From Stenotrophomonas sp. 24(2023) (GTDB taxonomy: Bacteria > Pseudomonadota > Gammaproteobacteria > Xanthomonadales > Xanthomonadaceae), in assembly GCF_030913365.1 (NCBI RefSeq), contig NZ_CP133160.1, positions 4,006,001 through 4,070,000 of the forward strand: a stretch of 64,000 nucleotides of DNA, in the 5' to 3' direction. The notes under the pieces were generated by a model that saw only the letters and a program-made list of their open reading frames with translations, was not told where the DNA came from and made no database searches. A program made the translations under genes and the position numbers. Each line of letters starts with the position of its first letter. Position 1 is the stretch's first letter. Below, one piece after another: positions 44,469-52,343 of this stretch.

Positions 44469-45413
44469 TCAGGCCGCCATCGCCACCTTGCGCAGGCGGT
44501 CCAGCACGAAGTCGGCCAGTTCGTGCGGCGAGTACTTGGCGACGAAGGCATTGGCGCCCACGCGCTCGACCATGGCGTTGTTGAATACGCCCGACAGGGA
44601 GGTGTGCAGCAGCACGTACAGGCCGGCCAGCCCCGGGTGGCGCCGGATTTCCGTCGTCAGCGTGTAGCCGTCCATGGCCGGCATCTCGATGTCCGAGATG
44701 ACCATGGCATAGCGCTCGGCCGGGTTCTCGCCCGACGCATGGATCTGCAGCAGGTGGTCCAGCGCCTGGCGGCCATCGGACAGCAGGGTTGCCCCCACGC
44801 CCAGCTGGTCCAGCACGCTGCGGATCTGCTGGCGTGCCACGCGCGAGTCGTCCACCACCAGCACCTGCAGCTGCGGCGCATCGGCGGGCATCGCCATGGC
44901 CGGGTCCAGCACGGCCTCGCCACGCAGCTGGGCGATATCAGCCAGCACGCTCTCCACGTCGATCACCTGGATCAGCTCGCCCTGGAAGCGGGTTACCGCC
45001 GTCAGGTAGCTCGATTCGGCGCCCAGCTCCGGTGGCGGATGGATGTCTTCCACGGCGATGTTGACGATGCGTTCCACGCCGCTGACCAGGAAACCCTGGA
45101 TGGAGCGGTTGAACTCGGTCACCACCAGGTAGCCCGGCGCGGTATCCGCGTCCGGCTCCCGTTCCGGGTGCCCGATCGCCAGGCCCAGGTCCAGCACCGG
45201 CACCGAGCGGCCACGCACGTCGGCCACGCCGGCGAACTGGCTGGGCAGCCCGGGCACCTGGAACAGCTCCGGGCGCCGCAGGACTTCCTGCACCTTGAAG
45301 ACGTTGACGCCAAAAAGCTGACGTCCGCCCAGGCGGAACAGCAGCAGCGCCAGTCGATTGTGGCCGGCCAGTCGCGTGCGCTGGTCGATCCGGTTGAGCA
45401 GGTCATGGGACAT
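44469..45413 (-). CDS. cheV: Chemotaxis coupling protein CheV
   Basis: CheW-receiver fusion that couples chemoreceptors to CheA and adapts by phosphorylation. It has 314 residues: CheW domain about 20-165 and receiver about 182-305, with DD at 188-189 and phospho-acceptor Asp241 (VISDIEMPAMDG). I use ATG 45413 (MSHDLLNRIDQ); the frame is open further upstream but enters the divergent promoter region. No Shine-Dalgarno is visible, and the sigma-28 box ends 7 nt before the ATG. Confidence 0.95.
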   Translation of the reverse strand: MSHDLLNRIDQRTRLAGHNRLALLLFRLGGRQLFGVNVFKVQEVLRRPELFQVPGLPSQFAGVADVRGRSVPVLDLGLAIGHPEREPDADTAPGYLVVTEFNRSIQGFLVSGVERIVNIAVEDIHPPPELGAESSYLTAVTRFQGELIQVIDVESVLADIAQLRGEAVLDPAMAMPADAPQLQVLVVDDSRVARQQIRSVLDQLGVGATLLSDGRQALDHLLQIHASGENPAERYAMVISDIEMPAMDGYTLTTEIRRHPGLAGLYVLLHTSLSGVFNNAMVERVGANAFVAKYSPHELADFVLDRLRKVAMAA

Positions 45414-45420
45414 GGCTGCT

Positions 45421-45448
45421 GTATCGGCGCCGGGGCAGGGGAACTTGA
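45421..45448 (-). promoter_or_regulatory. Sigma-28 promoter of cheV
   Basis: The minus strand reads TCAAGTTC, 12 nt, GCCGATAC. The -10 box ends exactly 7 nt before the cheV ATG, so the transcript would have almost no leader. Confidence 0.65.
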
Positions 45449-45500
45449 GGGCTGCAGCAGGCGGGGGTGGGGGAGGAGTGGCATCGGCCCTGTCCCTCTC

Positions 45501-45516
45501 TGGCACACCCCTTGCA
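45501..45516 (+). promoter_or_regulatory. Sigma-54 promoter of flgA
   Basis: The plus strand reads TGGCACACCCCTTGCA, a full consensus match, 36 nt before the flgA ATG and divergent from cheV. Confidence 0.85.
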
Positions 45517-45551
45517 CCACTGCCCGTCGATTCCCCTTGCCTGGAGGCCAC

Positions 45552-46223
45552 ATGCCTTCCTTTCCCTGCATCGCCATCCGCCTCACCACGTCCGTGCTGC
45601 TGGCGCTGGCCGCACCGGTGTTCGCGGCAGGCGGGTGGCAGCCGGTGGACAGCATCCGCGCGGCCGCCCTGTCCACATTGCCCAAGGGCAGTGAGGGCGA
45701 GGCCATCGTCGCCGATTCGCTGCGCATGACCGCGTGCGCCAAGCCCCTGCTGGCCCAGCCCACCGCCAATACCACGGTGGAAGTGAGCTGCCCGGACACC
45801 GGTGGCTGGCGCCTGTTCGTGCCGGTCAAGGTGCGGCGCAACCAGGATGTACTGGTGTTGACCCGTGGCATCGGGGCTGGAGAAACCCTGGCTGCTGCCG
45901 ATATCACCACAGCACGGCGTGATGCCGCGCGGATCGCCGGCGCGGTGCTGGCCGATCCGGCGGTGGCCATCGGCCGGGTGGCACGACGGCCGCTGCAGGC
46001 CGGCTCGCTGCTGTCGAGCAGTGATCTGGTCGCGCAACGTCTCATCCGTCGCGGAGACAGTGTGGCACTGGTGTCCCGGCGGGGCAGTGTGGAAGTCCGG
46101 GTTGCCGGGCGCGCCCTTGGCGATGCCGGACAGAATGAACGCGTCTCGGTGGAGAACCTGTCCACCCGCAAGGTCGTGCAGGGCACGGTCGGTGCTGACG
46201 GTGACGTAATCGTGGCGCGTTGA
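45552..46223 (+). CDS. flgA: P-ring assembly chaperone FlgA
   Basis: Periplasmic chaperone for FlgI polymerisation. It has 223 residues. The signal peptide ends PVFAAG near residue 26, and a SAF-type domain occupies the C-terminal half (GAGETLAAADITTAR, RRPLQAGSLLSSSDL, RVAGRALGDAGQNERV). The ATG has GGAGG 6 nt upstream. It is divergent from cheV. Confidence 0.95.
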   Translation: MPSFPCIAIRLTTSVLLALAAPVFAAGGWQPVDSIRAAALSTLPKGSEGEAIVADSLRMTACAKPLLAQPTANTTVEVSCPDTGGWRLFVPVKVRRNQDVLVLTRGIGAGETLAAADITTARRDAARIAGAVLADPAVAIGRVARRPLQAGSLLSSSDLVAQRLIRRGDSVALVSRRGSVEVRVAGRALGDAGQNERVSVENLSTRKVVQGTVGADGDVIVAR

Positions 46224-46241
46224 AAGAATTGAAAAAATCCC

Positions 46242-46268
46242 TAAAGATCACGGCTCTGCAGCCGTTAT
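46242..46268 (+). promoter_or_regulatory. Sigma-28 promoter of flgM
   Basis: The plus strand reads TAAAGATC, 11 nt, GCCGTTAT, lying in the 75-bp flgA-flgM gap. The same -10 sequence occurs at fliC1. It gives FliA-dependent flgM expression in addition to read-through from flgA. Confidence 0.85.
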
Positions 46269-46298
46269 CCCTTGTGAACGGTAACCCCAGGACACCCC

Positions 46299-46601
46299 AT
46301 GAGCCAGAAAATCGACGGCAATCTGCAGGTTCCCCAGGCCCTGCGCAGCCTGGCCCCGGCCGCCAAGCCCGGCACCGCCGGCGAAGGCCCGGCGCGCCCG
46401 GTCGAGGCGGCCGACAGCCTGCGCCTGACCGGTGAAGCGACCCAGCTGCAGGCCCTCGAGCGCAACCTGAGCACCGCCCCGGCCATCGACGCCAACCGCG
46501 TCCAGGCCGTGCGCGATGCGCTGCAGAACGGCACCTACAAGATCAATCCGGACGCGATCGCATCGCGCATGCTTGAACTGGACCAGCAGCTGCACGGATG
46601 A
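46299..46601 (+). CDS. flgM: Anti-sigma-28 factor FlgM
   Basis: Binds and inhibits FliA until it is exported through the finished hook. It has 100 residues, an extended N-terminus and C-terminal helices (IDANRVQAVRDALQNGTYKI, ASRMLELDQQL), matching the FlgM family. The ATG follows CAGGACACCCC, a weak ribosome site. Confidence 0.93.
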   Translation: MSQKIDGNLQVPQALRSLAPAAKPGTAGEGPARPVEAADSLRLTGEATQLQALERNLSTAPAIDANRVQAVRDALQNGTYKINPDAIASRMLELDQQLHG

Positions 46602-46936
46602 CCGCGGCGATGAGCGAGCCGCTGCAGCGCCTGAGCGACGCCCTAGACGTGGAACGCCAGGCGCTGGTCGAGCATGACGTGCACGCCCTGATCCGTGCCA
46701 CCAGCGCCAAGCTGGAGGCCCTGCGGGTGCTGGAGGGCGCGCCGCCGATGGGCGAGGGCGAACAGCTGCAGATCCTGGCCGAACGCAACCGCGCCAACGG
46801 CGTGCTGCTGGCGCGCCGCCGCCGCGAGGTCAACTGGGCCCTGCGCCAGCTGGGCCGCAGCGAGGATGCTGCCGCCTACGATGCCAAGGGCCAGGCCCAT
46901 AACGTGACGGCGCGCCGCCCGCTCGCGGTGGCCTGA
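46598..46936 (+). CDS. flgN: FlgN-type chaperone
   Basis: Export chaperone for FlgK and FlgL. It has 112 residues, helical throughout (DALDVERQALVEHDVHAL, RNRANGVLLARRRREVNW). The ATG overlaps the flgM stop (ATGA). It is shorter than enterobacterial FlgN, but the position in flgA-M-N is standard. Confidence 0.88.
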   Translation: MTAAMSEPLQRLSDALDVERQALVEHDVHALIRATSAKLEALRVLEGAPPMGEGEQLQILAERNRANGVLLARRRREVNWALRQLGRSEDAAAYDAKGQAHNVTARRPLAVA

Positions 46937-46956
46937 CCCGTCCCGCCACGCGATGA

Positions 46957-46975
46957 CAGCCCGCTGTGCGGGCTG
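46957..46975 (+). terminator. Hairpin after flgN
   Basis: An 8-bp stem CAGCCCGC-TGT-GCGGGCTG 20 bp after the flgN stop. There is no T run, so termination is uncertain. Confidence 0.4.
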
Positions 46976-47037
46976 CGGTCGTGGCCACCACTGCTTTGCG
47001 CGTATATTGGGCACCTGTTTCACCGCCCCGATACGCC

Positions 47038-48258
47038 GTGTCCGCTGCCAACGCTCTCGTTACCGCCCCCCTGCCACCGCCTGCCGTCCTGCAGGGGCTG
47101 CTCGCGCGCCTGCGCGAAGGCCTGCTGCTGTTCACCGAGGATGGAGAGGTCGCACTGGCCAACCCGGCGGCCGAAAGCCTGCTGGCCGGTGATGCGGGCA
47201 GCCGCCTGCCCGCACCGCAGCGGCTGCGCGAACTGCTGCCACCGGATGCACTGGAACACGCCCGCCAGCAGGGCCATTGGAACGGCAGCCTGCCGCTGGG
47301 TGAAGGGGTGGTCATCGCCCACCTGTACCACCATGGCCCGGCGGGGCAGGGCTACTTCCTGGCGCTGTTCCGCCACATCGAGGGCCAGGAAGACTACGAA
47401 CGCGAACTGCAGCAGCGCCATGCCGAGCTGCGCCAGGCCTACCTGCGCCTGAACGGTACCCAGGAAAAACTGCTGCAGTCGGAGAAGATGGCCTCCATCG
47501 GCCAGCTTGCCGCGGGCGTGGCGCATGAAATCAACAACCCCATCGGCTACGTGCACTCCAACCTGGGCAGCCTGCAGGAATACCTGCGCAGCCTGTTCAC
47601 CGTCATCGAGGCCTACGAGCGTGCGCTGCGCGCCCCCGACCCGAAGGCGCTGATCCCGGAGATCGACGACATCCGCGACCGCCTGGACATCGACTTCATC
47701 AGCCGCGACCTGCCGCAGCTGATGGCCGAATCCCGTGAAGGCATCGAGCGCGTCACCCGCATCGTGCGCGACCTGAAGGACTTCTCGTATTCCGGCCGTG
47801 ATGAATCCTGGAAGCTGGTCGACCTGCATGCGGGCCTGGAATCGACCATCAACATCATCTGGAACGAGCTCAAGTACAAGGTCACCCTGCACCGCGACTA
47901 CGGCCAGCTGCCGCTGGTGGAATGCCTGCCGTCCGAGCTCAACCAGGTCTACATGAACCTGCTGCTCAACGCCGGCCATGCCATCGCCGAGCGCGGCACC
48001 ATCACCGTGCGCACCGGCGTGGATGGCGACACGGTGTGGGTGGAGTTTGAAGACACCGGTGGCGGCATCTCGCCGGAGCTGCGCCAGCGCATCTTCGATC
48101 CGTTCTTCACCACCAAGCCGGTCGGCAGTGGCACCGGGCTGGGCCTGTCCATTTCCTACAGCATCATCAACAAGCACCACGGCCGCATCGACCTGGACAG
48201 CACCCCCGGCGTCGGCTCGCGCTTCCGCGTGGTGCTGCCGGTGAAGCAGCCGAGGTAA
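47038..48258 (+). CDS. Soluble PAS sensor histidine kinase
   Basis: Cytoplasmic sensor kinase of 406 residues from the chosen start. A PAS-like domain (LLARLREGLLLFTEDGEVAL) leads into a coiled coil and a HisKA region with His163 in AAGVAHEINNPIGYV. The HATPase domain has LNQVYMNLLLNAGHAI, DTGGGISPE and GSGTGLGLSISYSI. The start is uncertain: GTG 47038 follows a -10-like TATATT at 47003; GTGs at 46966 and 46981 are also in frame. No receiver is fused. It converges with the receiver-bearing gene at 48325, a possible partner. Confidence 0.88.
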   Translation: MSAANALVTAPLPPPAVLQGLLARLREGLLLFTEDGEVALANPAAESLLAGDAGSRLPAPQRLRELLPPDALEHARQQGHWNGSLPLGEGVVIAHLYHHGPAGQGYFLALFRHIEGQEDYERELQQRHAELRQAYLRLNGTQEKLLQSEKMASIGQLAAGVAHEINNPIGYVHSNLGSLQEYLRSLFTVIEAYERALRAPDPKALIPEIDDIRDRLDIDFISRDLPQLMAESREGIERVTRIVRDLKDFSYSGRDESWKLVDLHAGLESTINIIWNELKYKVTLHRDYGQLPLVECLPSELNQVYMNLLLNAGHAIAERGTITVRTGVDGDTVWVEFEDTGGGISPELRQRIFDPFFTTKPVGSGTGLGLSISYSIINKHHGRIDLDSTPGVGSRFRVVLPVKQPR

Positions 48259-48324
48259 CACCGGCAGCGCGATGAGCCCGATGAACCGGCCGGGCCTGAT
48301 CGGCCGGTTCCACCGCCGCGCCCT

Positions 48325-50100
48325 TCAGCGCAGCGGCGGGCGGTCCTCGCCACCTTCGCCGGATTCCACCGCCGCCGGCCCGGCGTTGCTGCGCCGCTGT
48401 TCCTCGTACGTGCGGAAGGCCTGGTGGATGTGCTTGCGCAGCTCGTCATCGTTCCACGGCTTGGTCAGGAACCGGTAGATCGCACCGCGGTTGATCGCAT
48501 CGGTCACCGTGTTCAGATCGGTATAGCCGGACAGCACCAGGCGGATCGTGTCCGGGTACAGCATTTTCACCCGGCCCAGGAACTCGGTGCCGCTCATGTC
48601 GCTCATGCGCTGGTCGGACAGGATCACCTGCACATCATTGATGGCCAGCAGGTCGAACGCATCGCGCACGTTGCCGGCGGCCAGGATGCGGTAGCCATCG
48701 CGGCGGAACAGGCGCACCAGCGAGCGCAGCACGTTTTCCTCGTCGTCCAGCAGCAGCAGGGTACGGTCCGGGCGGGTTTCGGCGAAGGCTTCCGGGCGCA
48801 GGTAGCGGCGGCGCAGGGTCATGCCGGCGGCATCGGCCGACATCGGTTCGCCGAACAGGTAGCCCTGGAACACGTCGCAGTCGTTGCGGCGCAGGAAGCC
48901 CAGCTGGGCCTGCGATTCCACGCCGTTGGCGATCACCGTCATGCCCAGCTGGTGGCCCATGGCGATGATCGCGCGGGCGATGGCCGCCTCGCGGTTGCCG
49001 GCGGGCGCGCTCTTGATGAAGCTGCGGTCGATCTTCAGCTTGTCCACCGGGTAGCGCACCAGCGCGCTCAGGCTGGAATCGCCGGTGCCGAAGTTGTCCA
49101 GGCTCAGGCTGATGCCTTCATTGCGCAGGTTGGCCAGGGTCTCATGGACGAAGTTGACGTTGTTGGTCAGCGCGCTTTCGTTGATTTCCAGCGTCAGCAT
49201 GTGCGCCGGCACGCCGGCGGCCTGCAGCAGCGACATCACTTCGGCGAAGAAGTTCGGCCGCAGCAGCTGCAGCGTCGAGACGTTGACGGCAATGGTGAAA
49301 TCATCGAAGCCCTGGTCGCGCCACAGACGGGCCTGCTTCAGTGCCCCCTCCAGCACCCAGGTGCCGATCTGCACGATGATGCCCAGCCGTTCGGCGGTAC
49401 GCATGAAGCGTTCGGGCACCAGCATGCCCAGGGTGGGCGACTGCCAGCGCAGCAGCGCTTCCATGCCCACCACGTGGCCGTCGCGGGCGCTGACCAGCGG
49501 CTGGTAGCGCAGCTTCAGTTCGCCGTTGGGAATGGCGTCGATGATCTGGCGGGCGATGATGCTTTCGCTGTGCGCGCTGGGCGGGGTATCCACCGCGTGG
49601 ATGCGCACCGCGTTGCCCCCCTCGCGCGCGGCCTGGTACAGCGCGTCCTCGGCGTGGTCGAGCAGGCGCGAGGCGCTGCTGGCATGTTCCGGGCACAGGC
49701 TCACGCCCAGCTTGCCGGTCATGAACAGCGTGTATGGCAGCACCGACAGCGGCAGCTCCAGCTGCTGGCGGATTTCTTCGGCGAAGTCCTCCGGCAACGG
49801 CACATCCTCGGTGCGCGGCACCGCGATCAGGAACTCGTCGCTGCCGTGCCGCCACAGCTTGCCGCGGCCGCGCAGGTGCGACTGCAGGCGCTGGGCCACC
49901 AGCACCAGTGCCTGGTCACCCACCTCGGCACTCATGTTCTCGTTGACCGACGCGAAGTGGTCGATGTCCACATGCATCATCATCAACGGCGTGCCCCCCG
50001 AGGCGGCTTCGGCCACCATGGCCTGCAGTTCGGGGTTGCCGGCGCCCAGCCGGTCGGGCGCGTCGTCGATGCTGACCAGGGGCAGGTTGGTGTTCCACAT
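48325..50100 (-). CDS. Degenerate GGDEF-EAL protein with C-terminal receiver
   Basis: 591 residues with an uncommon order: GGDEF-like (about 30-170), EAL-like (about 180-430), receiver (about 445-570). The GGDEF motif is GSDEF (86-90). In the EAL domain E214 (MEALLRW), N273, E305 and K356 are kept, but the DDFG motif is DNFGTG (N336) and the AEGVE motif is ANGVE (N392), so two catalytic positions are changed and hydrolysis is unlikely. The receiver is intact: DD at 452-453, Asp496 (VILSDQRMS), Lys547 in IYRFLTKPW, as in RpfG-like receivers. The ATG is at 50100, 3 bp after the kinase gene. It may act as a c-di-GMP receptor or scaffold switched by phosphorylation (inference). Confidence 0.9.
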   Translation of the reverse strand: MWNTNLPLVSIDDAPDRLGAGNPELQAMVAEAASGGTPLMMMHVDIDHFASVNENMSAEVGDQALVLVAQRLQSHLRGRGKLWRHGSDEFLIAVPRTEDVPLPEDFAEEIRQQLELPLSVLPYTLFMTGKLGVSLCPEHASSASRLLDHAEDALYQAAREGGNAVRIHAVDTPPSAHSESIIARQIIDAIPNGELKLRYQPLVSARDGHVVGMEALLRWQSPTLGMLVPERFMRTAERLGIIVQIGTWVLEGALKQARLWRDQGFDDFTIAVNVSTLQLLRPNFFAEVMSLLQAAGVPAHMLTLEINESALTNNVNFVHETLANLRNEGISLSLDNFGTGDSSLSALVRYPVDKLKIDRSFIKSAPAGNREAAIARAIIAMGHQLGMTVIANGVESQAQLGFLRRNDCDVFQGYLFGEPMSADAAGMTLRRRYLRPEAFAETRPDRTLLLLDDEENVLRSLVRLFRRDGYRILAAGNVRDAFDLLAINDVQVILSDQRMSDMSGTEFLGRVKMLYPDTIRLVLSGYTDLNTVTDAINRGAIYRFLTKPWNDDELRKHIHQAFRTYEEQRRSNAGPAAVESGEGGEDRPPLR

Positions 50101-50103
50101 GGT

Positions 50104-52212
50104 TCAGTGTTCCGTCGTATCGGGGGCGGCCACGGGCGTGGCCTGGTAGGGAAGGTGCACGTCGACCAGGGTGCCGGCGCCGTGCGCGGATTCAATGCGG
50201 ACCTGGCCGCCGACGCTCTGCGCGCGTTCGCGCATCACGATCAGGCCCAGCCCGCGCGGGCCTTCCGGGTCGAAGCCTTCGCCATCATCGCGGATCTGCA
50301 GGTGCAGGCCGCGCGCATCCACGTCGCGCAGCTGCAGCTGTACCTGGCTGGCACGGGCATGGCGCAGGGCATTGGTCAAGCTTTCCTGGGCGATGCGGAA
50401 GCAGGCCTGCTCGATGCTGCTGTCCGGGCGCGTGGGCAGGTCATCGATGTCGGCCAGCAGTTCGATCGGCGAAGAACGGAACAGCACGCGTGCCTGCCAG
50501 CTCAATGCGGCTTCCAGCCCCAGCGCATCCAGCTGGGGCGGGCGCAGCAGCGTGGAAATATCGCGCAGCTTGGCCACGGTGGTATCGGCCAGGGCGATGA
50601 TCTGGCCGATGTCCTCGCGGCGGCGCACCGCATCGTCATCGTCCAGCGCCGCGTAGGCGGACAGTTTCATCGCGGTGATGGCCTGGCCGATGTCATCGTG
50701 CAGGTCGCGCGAAATCGCCCGGCGCTCGTCCTCCTGCAGCGAGAACAGCCGCCCGGCCATGGCCTGCAGTTCGCGGTTGCTGGTTTCCAGCGCGCTGCGC
50801 GTGCGCTCGGATTCGCTCAGGTCACGCACGATCAGCAGCTTGCAGTCGCGGCCGCCGTAACGCACCTCGCCGACGGCCAGCCCGGCCTGGAAGCGGCGGC
50901 CATCGAGCCGTCGCATCGCCACCACGCTGCTGTGGCCCGGCCCATGCTGGGGCTGCCCGGCCCGCAGCTGGGCGCGTACCCGTGGCAGGTCCTCGGCGGC
51001 CACCAGTTCGGCCAGCGGCTCGCCCAGCAGGGTGTGGCTGCCATAGCCGAACAGGCCTGCCGCCCAGGCGTTGGCGTACAGCACGTGTTCCTCGGACAGG
51101 ATCACCACGCCGTCAGGCAGCACCCGTACCAGTTCACGGAACTGTTCCTCGCGTTCGCGCAGCAGCCGACGCGACTGCTCGCGTTCGGTCACATCCTGCA
51201 GGGTTCCCAGGATGCGGGGCCGGCCGGCCTCGTCCACGCCGCTTTCCGCGCGCAGGTGCACCATCAGGGCCCGCCCGTCCATGGCCAGCAGCGGCAGCAG
51301 CACGTCCACCTGGACATGGCCGCCACCATACAGTTCGTCCAGCAGGTGCTCGGTCTGCACCGCGGTGCCGGGGTCGGCCGCCACCAGCAGCTCGTCGAAC
51401 CGGTGCCAGCGCCGGGCCTCCGGCGGGCGACGGCCCAGCAGGCGGTAGACCTGGCTGGAAAAGCGGCCCAGCCCCGTGGCCGGGTCCAGTTCCCAGGCGC
51501 CGATGCGGGCCAGCTCATGGGCCTCTTCCACGCGGGCCAGCGCCTGGTCGCGGCGCAGCTGGGCCAGGTCCTCGCTGGTACGGTCGATGGCGATCAGCAG
51601 GCGCGCCTGGCGGCCGTCATAGTCGATGGCATTGGAGCGCAGCTCCATCTGCCGCAGGGTGCCGTCCTTGAGCTGCAGCTGGGCGCGCAGCACGCACAGC
51701 TGTTCGGGGGCTTCGCGCAGCACGTCCAGCTTGGCCTGCAGGCTGGCGTCCTGGCCGGGCGGCCAGAGGATGTCGATGGTCCGGGCCAGCAGTTCGTCAC
51801 GGTTCCAGCCGAAGGTGGCGCACGCGGCGGGGTTGGCGTCCAGGATCGACAACGCATGCAGGTCGTACACCAGGATCGGGCCGGGGTTGCCTTCGAACAT
51901 CTGCCGCAGCCGCGATTCGGACGCCTGCAGCCGCGCATGGGTGCGCAGCACGTGGTCGGCCAGCGGCCGCAGCAGCAGGTACAGCAGGGCCGCGCTGGCC
52001 AGGGCGAACACCATGCCCTTGGCGTTGTGCCACATCAGGGCCTGGTGCGGGTCGCCCACCAGCAGCTGCACCGCACTGTCGCTGGCCAGCATCCAGGCCA
52101 GGGCCAGGGCCAGGTAACTGAGCACCACCCGCCGCCGGTCGCGGCCCAGCGCCTGCGCCATCCGCGGGTCGGGGGCAGGGGAAGGGGCGATGCCGGTCGG
52201 GTCTGCGGGCAT
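50104..52212 (-). CDS. Membrane multi-PAS NarX/DegS-type sensor kinase
   Basis: 702 residues from ATG 52212 (an in-frame GTG/ATG further up is less likely). Two transmembrane segments lie near 30-50 and 68-85. Two or three PAS/PAC units follow (FEGNPGPILVYDLHAL, ELARIGAWELDPATG, ELVRVLPDGVVILSEE). The HisKA_3 dimerisation domain has His505 in ISRDLHDDIGQAI, and the HATPase domain ends DDGEGFDPEGPRGLGL. HisKA_3 kinases usually pair with NarL-type regulators. Its immediate downstream gene encodes the GGDEF-EAL-receiver protein, suggesting a two-component pair. Confidence 0.9.
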   Translation of the reverse strand: MPADPTGIAPSPAPDPRMAQALGRDRRRVVLSYLALALAWMLASDSAVQLLVGDPHQALMWHNAKGMVFALASAALLYLLLRPLADHVLRTHARLQASESRLRQMFEGNPGPILVYDLHALSILDANPAACATFGWNRDELLARTIDILWPPGQDASLQAKLDVLREAPEQLCVLRAQLQLKDGTLRQMELRSNAIDYDGRQARLLIAIDRTSEDLAQLRRDQALARVEEAHELARIGAWELDPATGLGRFSSQVYRLLGRRPPEARRWHRFDELLVAADPGTAVQTEHLLDELYGGGHVQVDVLLPLLAMDGRALMVHLRAESGVDEAGRPRILGTLQDVTEREQSRRLLREREEQFRELVRVLPDGVVILSEEHVLYANAWAAGLFGYGSHTLLGEPLAELVAAEDLPRVRAQLRAGQPQHGPGHSSVVAMRRLDGRRFQAGLAVGEVRYGGRDCKLLIVRDLSESERTRSALETSNRELQAMAGRLFSLQEDERRAISRDLHDDIGQAITAMKLSAYAALDDDDAVRRREDIGQIIALADTTVAKLRDISTLLRPPQLDALGLEAALSWQARVLFRSSPIELLADIDDLPTRPDSSIEQACFRIAQESLTNALRHARASQVQLQLRDVDARGLHLQIRDDGEGFDPEGPRGLGLIVMRERAQSVGGQVRIESAHGAGTLVDVHLPYQATPVAAPDTTEH

Positions 52213-52343
52213 GGACGGGGCCGTCGGGGAGGGCGCCGGCCATCTTACCGCGCACCGGGCGTACGGATGTCTCAATTATCCGCCGCGCTCGCCGTTAACG
52301 AATGCGTGCCCCGCTGTCGGGTGCGTATTCGGAGTCAACCCGC

